From Marinospirillum sp. (GTDB lineage: Bacteria > Pseudomonadota > Gammaproteobacteria > Pseudomonadales > Halomonadaceae), in the NCBI RefSeq assembly GCF_014859565.1, contig NZ_JACUUA010000158.1, positions 1 to 7,756 on the forward strand: 7,756 nt of DNA, read 5' to 3'. A program made the translations under genes and the position numbers. Within the stretch, counting starts at the first letter, position 1, and every line of letters begins with the position of its first letter. The notes under the pieces are model-generated. The model saw nothing but the letters and a program-made list of their open reading frames with translations, had not been told where the DNA came from and did not search any database. Of this stretch, positions 1-6,522 are shown one piece after another.

Positions 1-358
1 CGTCGCGTTCGTGCGTGGCACCACACGCACTGCAAGTCCATTCTCTGATTCCAAGGCCTGCGAGTCCTTTCGGACTTGAATCGGGGCATGAGCCACAATT
101 CGAGCAGGTCTGGGTGGTGTAGGCTTCATTCACTTCTTTGAAAACAATGCCTGCGTGATCGCATTTGTATTCCAGCATTGTTTTCAACATTGACCAGCCG
201 GCATCATAAACCGATTTCGCACGGTTGGTTTTCGCTTGTGATAAAGAAGAAACATTGCCCACCACAATCAAACCGGAGCGATTGACTAGCTCTCGGCTGA
301 ATTGGTGCAGGGCATTTTTTCTGCGATTGGCAATTTTGGCGTGAATCGCCTCCCAGCG
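1..358 (-). pseudogene. tnpB: 5'-truncated TnpB (RNA-guided nuclease of IS605-type elements), C-terminal part
   Basis: Reading right to left from 358, 119 codons give a clear TnpB C-terminal region. It starts RWEAIHAKIANRRKNALHQF, continues with LIVVGNVSS and FKEVNEAYTTQTC, and has a four-cysteine zinc ribbon (fragment residues C85, C88, C109, C112). It ends at the window edge in ATHERD, where the Asp is the expected RuvC-III catalytic residue. The frame is closed upstream by an in-frame TAG at 359-361, and neither that frame nor the others upstream show TnpB-like sequence. About two thirds of a normal TnpB of roughly 370-420 residues, including the N-terminal RNA/DNA-binding lobe and RuvC-I, is therefore absent. 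The RuvC-II site shows Gly where most TnpBs have Glu. It is almost certainly not a functional nuclease. It runs in the same direction as the ketosynthase upstream of it and could receive read-through transcription. Confidence 0.85.
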
Positions 359-367
359 CTATCCTTA

Positions 368-386
368 CCCGCACTAAAAGTACGGG
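368..386 (-). repeat. Hairpin resembling an IS200/IS605 terminal stem-loop
   Basis: On the plus strand the sequence is CCCGCAC-TAAAA-GTACGGG. The minus strand folds into a 7-bp stem, with one G-U/G-T wobble, and a 5-nt loop. It starts 10 nt upstream of the first TnpB-like codon. GC-rich hairpins with an AT-rich loop are typical of IS200/IS605 ends, where the Y1 transposase binds single-stranded DNA and where the tnpB-associated guide RNA has its scaffold. There is no T-run in the expected place for a Rho-independent terminator, so I prefer the IS-end reading. Confidence 0.5.
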
Positions 387-435
387 GCTTGTCGCGCATT
401 TTGGTCATTTACTGCTGTTTTGGCAACTGTAATCT

Positions 436-2364
436 TTATTCGACACCAGGCTCAAGCATATCTTTAAAGGGATTTTGCAGGTTCAGGTTAACTTTTTGTA
501 TATAACCGGGTATTTCCATGCTGTTGGCGTCCATTTTAAGGTCTTCGCCTTCCAGCACCTGTTCTCCGAACTGGTAATTCAGCTTGAATGCGCCACTGGT
601 AAAGTCATCTTCATGCTGTTGGCTAAGTTCCAGAGTTTTTTCCAGTTGTGCTTGATGTTTGTTCATGGCTTCGCGGCCGTGACGGGCTTCCAGCATCTGC
701 TGAGTGATATGCGGAGCCAGCAGCAAGGCGCTGGCATTGTTACCACCAAAACCCTTGGCATTCAGCAGCGCCATGTCCATGCCCTGCTGGCCGGTTTCCT
801 GATGCTCAATCGACAACTTAAGATTGGAGTCGTGGATATCTGCAGCAAAATGATCCACCGTGCTGATGCCCGGCAACCAGCCTTCTGCCCAATTGCCCAG
901 TGCACTCATGAACTGATCACCACCGGCGGTGCCTTGTGAGTGACCCACAAATGCTTTGATGGCAGCGACCGGCCAGGACTGAATACCCATGGCTTTTGCC
1001 ACTTCGTTAATAACATGGGATTCAGTGGTGCGGTTTTTGGGTGTGCTGGTGCCGTGGGCATGAACATAACTGCGTTCGCGCAGGGCTTTTTCACCCAGCA
1101 GGCTACGACCCAGCGCGGCGGCCTTGGCTAAGGTCAGATAGTTGCCAATACCCGGTGCCGATATGGAGCGTTTAAAGCCGTCTGCGTTGGCAAAAACTTC
1201 GGGAACCGAACCCAGAATCTGTGCGCCTGTTTCGACGGCCAGATCGTCAGAAACCAGCAGGGTGAATTGCGCTGATTCAGCAATGGTGAAACCGCAGTTG
1301 TCCGAGAAGGGACGGCAGGCTCGACGGAAGTGCTGATCCTCAAGGTGCTCGACACCATCCAGAGCACGCAGGCTGATGTTATCAGCCAGTGCACCCATGG
1401 CACGGAAGCCTTCGATGATTTCCGGTGTGACCGGGGCATCCGAGGTGCCCACCAGGGCAATTTTTAAACGACCGGAACGAATGGCGTTAGTGGCCGCCTG
1501 CAGGTTGTACAGGAAGGTGGCGCAGGCTCCAAGTAAACCGCTGGACTGACCGATATTACCCAGTATGTAAGCATTGATAAAATCTGCCGTCATCTGGGCA
1601 TAACCCAGGGGCATCTGTTTGGAGGTGGTACGTTTGCCAGTGACCGGGTTTTGCAGCAGACCACCCCAGCCATCCTGATCCAGCTGGCCTATGGAGTTGC
1701 TGGCAAATACACCAATCTGATCCGGTCGTACACGACTGCTGAGTGATTGCCAGTCGATACCGGTTTGTCCCAGCAGATCAGATGCACCAAAAACAGCCAT
1801 CTGCAGACCGCGAGGATGGTTGGCACTGCGATAATGGGCGCCGGGATCAAAACCGGTGGGCAGCATACCGGCAGCTTGCACCAGTGCCTCACGAGGATCA
1901 GTGATCAATACGTCCTGGGGATGCAGCAGGGTAATTTCGACTTCTCCGGCGGATAGGTCACGAACCTGCCAGCCCGGTGGAATACGATCCGGCAATTGAC
2001 GACGACGCAGATTAAATTTTATGGGTGTTTCGCCGGGCTGCAATGTCAGGGTGCGACTACCGGGGTGAGCGTGTACATCAAACCAGTCCGGATGAATTCG
2101 GCGAATCAGGGTGTTGTTGATCAGCTCTGAGCGATAACGCTCCAACAGCAGCGCGGAGGAAAGGGTTTCTCCGTTACGGGTTTGCCACTGCTCAGGCGCA
2201 GTCTGACGAGCCAGTCCGGTAAGGCTGGCAAGGGACAGCAGAGTTGTGTTTTGTTTCCCCAAGGGTAACTGATTCAGCAGCATACGCCGAAAAGCGTGGT
2301 GACCGGAAGTGCGTCCTGCGGGGCTGACGCCGCCCATGCCGATGATGACGGGAAGGTATGACAA
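436..2364 (-). CDS. fabY: FabY-like beta-ketoacyl-ACP synthase
   Basis: A 642-residue ketosynthase. FabY in Pseudomonas aeruginosa (about 634 residues) starts fatty-acid synthesis by condensing acetyl-CoA with malonyl-ACP in the cytoplasm, in place of FabH. The thiolase-fold catalytic set is complete: Cys281 in GACATFLYN, His437 in VHAHGTSTP, Lys470 and His475 in AAIKAFVGHS, and the C-terminal KGFGGNNAS motif at 537-545. The long N-terminal part (about 1-170) and the C-terminal tail (about 555-642) exceed those of FabB/FabF (about 410 residues) and match the FabY layout. The start MSYLPVIIGMGG aligns, from memory, with the FabY N-terminus. It uses a TTG codon; the next Met is residue 10, inside the conserved strand. 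A good ribosome binding site lies 7 nt upstream. The gene follows the regulator gene by 78 bp with no convincing terminator between them, so co-transcription is possible. The family call is firm; initiation rather than elongation activity is inferred. Confidence 0.82.
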   Translation of the reverse strand: MSYLPVIIGMGGVSPAGRTSGHHAFRRMLLNQLPLGKQNTTLLSLASLTGLARQTAPEQWQTRNGETLSSALLLERYRSELINNTLIRRIHPDWFDVHAHPGSRTLTLQPGETPIKFNLRRRQLPDRIPPGWQVRDLSAGEVEITLLHPQDVLITDPREALVQAAGMLPTGFDPGAHYRSANHPRGLQMAVFGASDLLGQTGIDWQSLSSRVRPDQIGVFASNSIGQLDQDGWGGLLQNPVTGKRTTSKQMPLGYAQMTADFINAYILGNIGQSSGLLGACATFLYNLQAATNAIRSGRLKIALVGTSDAPVTPEIIEGFRAMGALADNISLRALDGVEHLEDQHFRRACRPFSDNCGFTIAESAQFTLLVSDDLAVETGAQILGSVPEVFANADGFKRSISAPGIGNYLTLAKAAALGRSLLGEKALRERSYVHAHGTSTPKNRTTESHVINEVAKAMGIQSWPVAAIKAFVGHSQGTAGGDQFMSALGNWAEGWLPGISTVDHFAADIHDSNLKLSIEHQETGQQGMDMALLNAKGFGGNNASALLLAPHITQQMLEARHGREAMNKHQAQLEKTLELSQQHEDDFTSGAFKLNYQFGEQVLEGEDLKMDANSMEIPGYIQKVNLNLQNPFKDMLEPGVE

Positions 2365-2371
2365 AAGACTA

Positions 2372-2377
2372 TCCTCT
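2372..2377 (-). promoter_or_regulatory. Ribosome binding site supporting the TTG start of fabY
   Basis: The minus strand reads AGAGGA, then 7 nt, then TTG TCA TAC CTT. The spacing is ideal for a Shine-Dalgarno sequence. Together with the FabY-like N-terminus this selects the TTG at 2362-2364 over the later in-frame ATG at codon 10. Confidence 0.6.
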
Positions 2378-2442
2378 GAACAGAAAGTCTCCCTATCTTA
2401 TCACTGCACCCGGATTTGGGCTATGAGTCAGCAGCCCTCTGA

Positions 2443-5064
2443 TTACAACAGGTGCAGCTCTCTGGCACGTGTAACAGCCTGGGTGCGAGTTCTGGCGTCC
2501 AGTTTGCGCAGCATGTGGCGCAGGTGGGTTTTGACGGTATGCAGAGAGATAAATAGCCGTTCAGCAATCTCCTTGTTGGGCAAACCCTCGGCGACTAACC
2601 GTAATACCTGCTCCTCTCGAGTGGAGAGTTTTTCCAGTGGACGGGTTGGATCATTCAGAGTTTTACGATCCTTATGCTGCTGGACTTGTTCCAGCAACTG
2701 CTGGGCAAAATCCAGCGATTCTGATCCAGGTGACAGCTGTTCCTTGAGTTGTTGCAGCAGCTCTTTCAGGCTGGTGTCAGCACTTAAAAATGGCATCTGA
2801 AAGTTTTCCTGTTGTGCCAGTAACAAGGCTTCACGCAGGCATTCAAGTGCTGCACTGGTCTGGCGACTGTGTTTTAACGCCAGTGCCTTGTGCGCCAGAA
2901 TAAATAGCCCGGATGTCGGATAGTCGCGGGTGTTCTCCAGCTCATTGTTTAATACGGTCAGCGCCTGAGGATAACGACGATGACTGAGCAGGGCGCGGGC
3001 GTATAACAGTTGCAGCAGCTGGCCTTGTAGTGGTAAGTGCACCAGCGGTTGTTGAAACCCCTGGTCGGCCAGTTGTTGTAACCAGGTGAGTGCCAGATCC
3101 AGCTTGCCCTGATCCAGCCACAAGCTGGCCTTGAGTGCAGTGACCATGGGTTGCCAGCTGGCAGATGCGGGATGATGTACATGCAGGGAGCGTTCAGCTT
3201 CGGCCAGCCAGTCAAAAGCAGCAGTGATATCACCTTCTGTCCGTGCTGTCAGGGATAACACCAGAAAGCCACTGATCAGGTGTTGATCCCCCGTGGGTCG
3301 CAAAAGTGAAATACCTTCTTCCAGAAACTGCTGTGCCTGGCGGATATTACCCTGGCACCAATCCAGATAACCCTTCAGCAAAAATAATCGGCCACGGGGC
3401 ACAGCTCCGATGGATGGGCGCCGCAGAGCTTCTGTCAGCAGGTGTGCCGCCAGCTGCAGGTGCCCTTTGCCCATTTCGATGCAAACCTGGTCATAAACCA
3501 GCAATTGCTCCAGTTCGATGTTAAAGGCTTTGTGTGCCAGCATCTGAGCTTCACGGTTGAATCCTCGTGCAGCTTTTAACTGATTGCGTGAAATCTGAAT
3601 GCGGGTAATCAGCATCAGCGCGACTACCCTGATGCCAGTGGACTGGTTTTTCAGTTGTGGATAAAGCGCCAGTGTCTGTTGCAGCGCCGTATCACCTTTA
3701 CCCTGTGCAGCCAGAATCTGGCAGTGTAATAGGCGGGCGTGATGATCATCCTTTAGTCCTGCATTCTGCAAATGCAACAAGGCTGTGTCGATCTGACCAG
3801 CCAGGATTAATGCCTGGCAGCTGATCAGCAGCAATGTCGGTGAGGCTTCCAGCAGTGCTGTTGGCAGGCTGGTTTTCCATAATAAAAAAGGGGCTGGCTC
3901 CAGGCTTTGGAGTAGATGATCCCCGAGCTGTTGCATCTGTTGTGCCAGTAATTCCGGTTGCCCAGCCTTGTAAGCCTGCTCAGCAGCAGCAAAGTGAAGT
4001 CCTTTTGCAGCCAGCAGTTGTGCGGCTTGAGTATAAAAGTCCGGGTCGATGGGTTCAGGCTGGGTTAATAACTGCTGTAACTGCGGATGCAGGCTGTACC
4101 AGGGTTCGTGATCCTGTGTGTCGGATGTCAGTAGTAGCCCGGCTGCGGCAAGGTGGTTCAGGGCAGTTTCGGTGATGGGTGAGTTAATCAGTGCAGTCAG
4201 TAGTGAACTACTGCTGGATTTGAGTCTGGACATTTGCCGCAGTAGTTGCAGATCCTTATCCGGTAAAGTGGCCAGCACCTGCTCCTGCAGATACTGGCGC
4301 GTCAGCGAAAAATCGCCGGTTTGTGAAACCAGTCGTATTACTGCTGGCCAGCCCAAAGTTTGTTGCCACAGCTCTGTGACCCAGGGCAGGTGGATACTTT
4401 TGTTCAGTTGGCTGAACAACTGGCGGATTTCATCTGCGGTGAAGGCCAGCTCCTGACGCTGCAGGAACAAAAGCTGTTCGCTGAGCTGCAGTTTGCTGGT
4501 ATCCAGAGGCAGGGGTGTACGAGAGGCTAATATTAGTGACAGATTTTCTGGCAGTGCCATCAGCAGTAAATCCAGCAGCTTTAAGCTCTGTGGATGGCTG
4601 ATGTTTTCCACGGCATCCAGTATCAGGTGGCTGTGAGTTCTGATTGCTCCACCCAGCGCTGCCATTTGTTGATTGAGTAATTGCTCCGGGTGTTCCGGGA
4701 AAGGGGATAACGGGTCAGGCAGCGCTGTCAGCAGCTGTTCACGGGATGCCGGTGCAAGATCAGGCAGGTTTGCCAGGCTGGCAAGAATGCCGCTGAACAG
4801 TGCCTCCGGAGTGTCATCCATGTGATTAAGATCCAGCCAACAGCTTGGCAGGCGTTGACTGTGGTGCCATTGACTGAGTAGCAGGGATTTACCACTGCCT
4901 GCCGGTGCCAGCAGCAGGATCAGGCGGCAGCCGGAAGCCTGCTCCAGTCGGGTCAGCAGGCGTTCCCGCACCAGAGTGTGAGCAGGCATGGCCGGTGCTT
5001 TAAAACGACAAGGCAGGAGGCTGCTGTGTAAAGCAGACTCCTGCAAGAGGATGTTTGAAGCCAT
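2443..5064 (-). CDS. MalT-like LuxR-family transcriptional regulator (LAL/STAND ATPase)
   Basis: An 873-residue protein with the size and layout of large ATP-binding LuxR (LAL) regulators such as MalT. The N-terminal NTPase module has a Walker A motif APAGSGKS at residues 53-60 and a Walker-B-like LILD ending at Asp150. A winged-helix-like region (about 250-335) and a long Leu/Ala/Gln-rich helical section (about 340-780) follow. The latter resembles TPR-type repeats that bind an inducer. The C-terminus (about 808-873) is a canonical LuxR/GerE helix-turn-helix with LSTREEQVLRLVAEG, NKEIAERLF and SLHTVKTHLRHMLRKLDAR. The start is an ATG at 5064 with GGGG 5 nt upstream. Proteins of this class switch on transcription when ATP and a small inducer drive oligomerisation. 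The gene lies 83 bp downstream of the DUF1329 gene on the same strand, so the DUF1302-DUF1329 pair is the likeliest target. The inducer cannot be read from the sequence; a fatty-acid-related signal is a guess from context. Confidence 0.9.
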   Translation of the reverse strand: MASNILLQESALHSSLLPCRFKAPAMPAHTLVRERLLTRLEQASGCRLILLLAPAGSGKSLLLSQWHHSQRLPSCWLDLNHMDDTPEALFSGILASLANLPDLAPASREQLLTALPDPLSPFPEHPEQLLNQQMAALGGAIRTHSHLILDAVENISHPQSLKLLDLLLMALPENLSLILASRTPLPLDTSKLQLSEQLLFLQRQELAFTADEIRQLFSQLNKSIHLPWVTELWQQTLGWPAVIRLVSQTGDFSLTRQYLQEQVLATLPDKDLQLLRQMSRLKSSSSSLLTALINSPITETALNHLAAAGLLLTSDTQDHEPWYSLHPQLQQLLTQPEPIDPDFYTQAAQLLAAKGLHFAAAEQAYKAGQPELLAQQMQQLGDHLLQSLEPAPFLLWKTSLPTALLEASPTLLLISCQALILAGQIDTALLHLQNAGLKDDHHARLLHCQILAAQGKGDTALQQTLALYPQLKNQSTGIRVVALMLITRIQISRNQLKAARGFNREAQMLAHKAFNIELEQLLVYDQVCIEMGKGHLQLAAHLLTEALRRPSIGAVPRGRLFLLKGYLDWCQGNIRQAQQFLEEGISLLRPTGDQHLISGFLVLSLTARTEGDITAAFDWLAEAERSLHVHHPASASWQPMVTALKASLWLDQGKLDLALTWLQQLADQGFQQPLVHLPLQGQLLQLLYARALLSHRRYPQALTVLNNELENTRDYPTSGLFILAHKALALKHSRQTSAALECLREALLLAQQENFQMPFLSADTSLKELLQQLKEQLSPGSESLDFAQQLLEQVQQHKDRKTLNDPTRPLEKLSTREEQVLRLVAEGLPNKEIAERLFISLHTVKTHLRHMLRKLDARTRTQAVTRARELHLL

Positions 5065-5076
5065 TTGAACCCCAGT

Positions 5077-5125
5077 GTCCGACTGAAAAAGCCATTAACC
5101 TTTTAATAAACTAAGTCAGGCGGAC
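5077..5125. repeat. Two concentric inverted repeats in front of the regulator gene
   Basis: The outer arms are GTCCGACTGA (5077-5086) and TCAGGCGGAC (5116-5125), complementary at 9 of 10 positions. The inner arms ATTAA (5094-5098) and TTAAT (5103-5107) are perfect around CCTT. The two share nearly the same centre (about 5101). The element fills most of the 83-bp gap between the DUF1329 stop and the regulator start. It could be an operator, or an RNA hairpin that limits read-through from the upstream pair. There is no T-run after the outer stem, so it is not a standard terminator. Confidence 0.5.
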
Positions 5126-5136
5126 AGGGGATACAA
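5108..5136 (-). promoter_or_regulatory. Weak sigma70-like promoter candidate for the regulator gene
   Basis: On the minus strand TTGTAT (5131-5136) and TAGTTT (5108-5113) are separated by 17 bp, each matching the consensus at 4 of 6 positions. One arm of the outer inverted repeat falls in the spacer and the other lies about 22 bp beyond the -10 box, near the expected start of transcription, an arrangement that fits an operator. Matches this weak occur by chance, so this is only a candidate. Confidence 0.25.
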
Positions 5137-5147
5137 GGGTTTGCTGC

Positions 5148-6491
5148 TCAGCGACCACCGGCACGGCTGAGAGCTGCCGGTGTGAAGTTGCTGCGCTGAG
5201 CCTGGTAATCCCAGTTATAACCACGGGTGTCATTGATTAGACCCGACACAATGTAACGGCCATTCACCAGGTCGTAGATGGTTTCAGCGGCGTACCAGGG
5301 CACTTGTACATCATGGAACTGTACGGTATGACCTTCAGCGACCCGCCAGAGGTTGCCACGTCCATCATAATGATCCACATGAGCAATCTGGTAGGTGTCT
5401 TCATCAAAGTACATCACACGCTTGGCATAAATGTGGCGCTGACCATCACGCAGGGTACCCTCAACCTGCCAGACCCGGTGCAGCTCATAACGTGAGTGCT
5501 CAGGATTCAGGTGACCTGCCTGTACAATGTCATTCACACTGAGACCGGTGTTCAGCAGTTTGTAGCTGTTGTAGGGAATGTACATCTCTTTTTTGCCCAC
5601 CAGCTTCCACTCATAACGATCCGGTGCACCGTTGAATACATCCAGGCCATCGGAAGTACGCTGACCATCTGCTGCAGTGCCGGGTCCGTCATAAGCCACC
5701 TGAGGAGCACGACGCACACGACGTTGACCCGCGTTGTAAATCCAGGCACGGCGTGGTTCTTTCACCTGATTCATGGTTTCCTGAACCAGCAGCACGGTGC
5801 CGGAAAGACGCGCAGGTGCAGTCACGGATTGCAGGAAATAAAACAGGCTGTTTTCCACCGGATCGGCAATAAACATGAACTCTTCGCTCAGTGTTACCGG
5901 AGTAAAGTTACCATTGGCTTGTGGAGTTACCAAGGTCACTTCACGCTCGGCACCGGGGCCGCGGTAACGTGTGGAGTGGTTCCACACCAGCTCTACACCG
6001 GTTTTTGGAAGCGGGAAGGGTGTGACCTGATTAAAGCCTTCCACACCATTGCCCTTATCCACCAGTTTGGCGTCACGGGCGTTCTGCTTGACCTGATCAT
6101 AAACAGCCTGGGGGTAACCGGCCGTTCGGTGAGTCGGGTAGACCGGAATACGGAAAGTGTCCGGATACTTCTTCAGCATTTCAATCTGACCGGGAGCCAG
6201 CCTTGCCTGATACTCGGTGTAGTTCTGTGCGGTGATGACATACAGGGGTTTTTCTGCAGCAAAGGGATTGCCGTAACCGTCTTTCCAGTTACCCGGCCCT
6301 TGTTTGAGTCCGCCGTCCCAGGCGGGAATGCGTCCACCTGCTCCACCGGCACGCTCTGCGCCCATTGGTGTCAGCTGGTTGCCACCCAGGCGGTCAGCCG
6401 CCAGCAGAGAACCGCCAGAGGCCAGTAAACCTGCGGCCAACAGGGCTGTTGCCAGCCCTCCCAGGGTAAAATTACGTGTGGTCTGTTTCAT
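5148..6491 (-). CDS. DUF1329 family exported protein
   Basis: A 447-residue protein of the DUF1329 family, usually about 450 residues. Family marks are the mature N-terminus LTPMGAERAGG followed by GRIPAWDGG, and the later WIYNAGQRRVRRAP and YKLLNTG regions. Residues 1-32 form a Sec signal peptide: a basic start (MKQTTR), a hydrophobic core, and probable cleavage around LLA-AD. No lipobox and no cysteine is seen, so the mature protein is predicted to be soluble and periplasmic. The family is thought to be structurally related to LolA/LppX-like lipid-carrying proteins, so a periplasmic carrier for a hydrophobic ligand is reasonable but unproven. I chose the ATG at 6491: AAGGA lies 8 nt upstream and the signal peptide starts directly there. 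A GTG at 6518 would add nine residues and run through that ribosome binding site. The gene follows the DUF1302 gene by 31 bp, and the two are clearly one operon. Confidence 0.87.
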   Translation of the reverse strand: MKQTTRNFTLGGLATALLAAGLLASGGSLLAADRLGGNQLTPMGAERAGGAGGRIPAWDGGLKQGPGNWKDGYGNPFAAEKPLYVITAQNYTEYQARLAPGQIEMLKKYPDTFRIPVYPTHRTAGYPQAVYDQVKQNARDAKLVDKGNGVEGFNQVTPFPLPKTGVELVWNHSTRYRGPGAEREVTLVTPQANGNFTPVTLSEEFMFIADPVENSLFYFLQSVTAPARLSGTVLLVQETMNQVKEPRRAWIYNAGQRRVRRAPQVAYDGPGTAADGQRTSDGLDVFNGAPDRYEWKLVGKKEMYIPYNSYKLLNTGLSVNDIVQAGHLNPEHSRYELHRVWQVEGTLRDGQRHIYAKRVMYFDEDTYQIAHVDHYDGRGNLWRVAEGHTVQFHDVQVPWYAAETIYDLVNGRYIVSGLINDTRGYNWDYQAQRSNFTPAALSRAGGR

Positions 6492-6499
6492 TGTTTTTA

Positions 6500-6504
6500 T
6501 CCTT
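6500..6504 (-). promoter_or_regulatory. Ribosome binding site deciding the DUF1329 start
   Basis: AAGGA on the minus strand lies 8 nt upstream of ATG AAA CAG. It would be inside the coding region if the GTG at 6518 were used, so it supports the shorter form. Confidence 0.6.
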
Positions 6505-6522
6505 TTAACAAGTTGCACTTGA

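Larger units (their letters stand above)
1..390 (-). mobile_element. Remnant of an IS200/IS605-family (tnpB-bearing) element, continuing past the left edge
   Basis: The left end of the window holds the 3' third of a tnpB gene plus, just upstream of it on the same strand, a 7-bp hairpin of the type found at IS200/IS605 ends. No tnpA (Y1 transposase) is visible and most of tnpB is missing, so this is a decayed or internally deleted copy, or the visible side of a miniature derivative. The outer boundary is uncertain. It must lie left of the ketosynthase stop codon at 436, because that protein's C-terminus looks intact. The other end is outside the window. The 390 boundary is an estimate placed just beyond the hairpin. 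Confidence 0.7.

Noticed and set aside
326..408. Small minus-strand frame starting MTKMRDKPRTFSAGK over the IS-end hairpin
   Set aside because: About 25 codons simply run through the hairpin and then out of frame into the tnpB fragment, with no ribosome binding site or homology.
302..505. Small plus-strand frame across the tnpB fragment and the fabY 3' end
   Set aside because: It spans two unrelated minus-strand coding ends and shows no protein family signal.
475..939. Plus-strand open frame of 154 codons opposite fabY
   Set aside because: It lies wholly within a well-supported gene and has no domain or family resemblance of its own.
2365..2442. Separate promoter for fabY
   Set aside because: A TAAGAT -10-like hexamer is present on the minus strand, but nothing like a -35 box occurs at 16-18 bp from it.
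2402..2445. Possible terminator between the regulator and fabY (GGGCT ... AGCCC)
   Set aside because: The stem is only 5 bp with a 10-nt loop and has no following T-run on the minus strand, so it does not support a Rho-independent terminator.
5119..5136. MalT-box-like GGGGAT near the regulator start
   Set aside because: It matches only part of the MalT box core and occurs once, while MalT boxes work in sets; not enough to call a binding site.
5496..6428. Long plus-strand open frame (310 codons) opposite the DUF1329 gene
   Set aside because: It is antisense to a clearly conserved exported protein, has no recognisable domain, and its composition (Cys/His/Ile-rich) is that of a complementary shadow frame.
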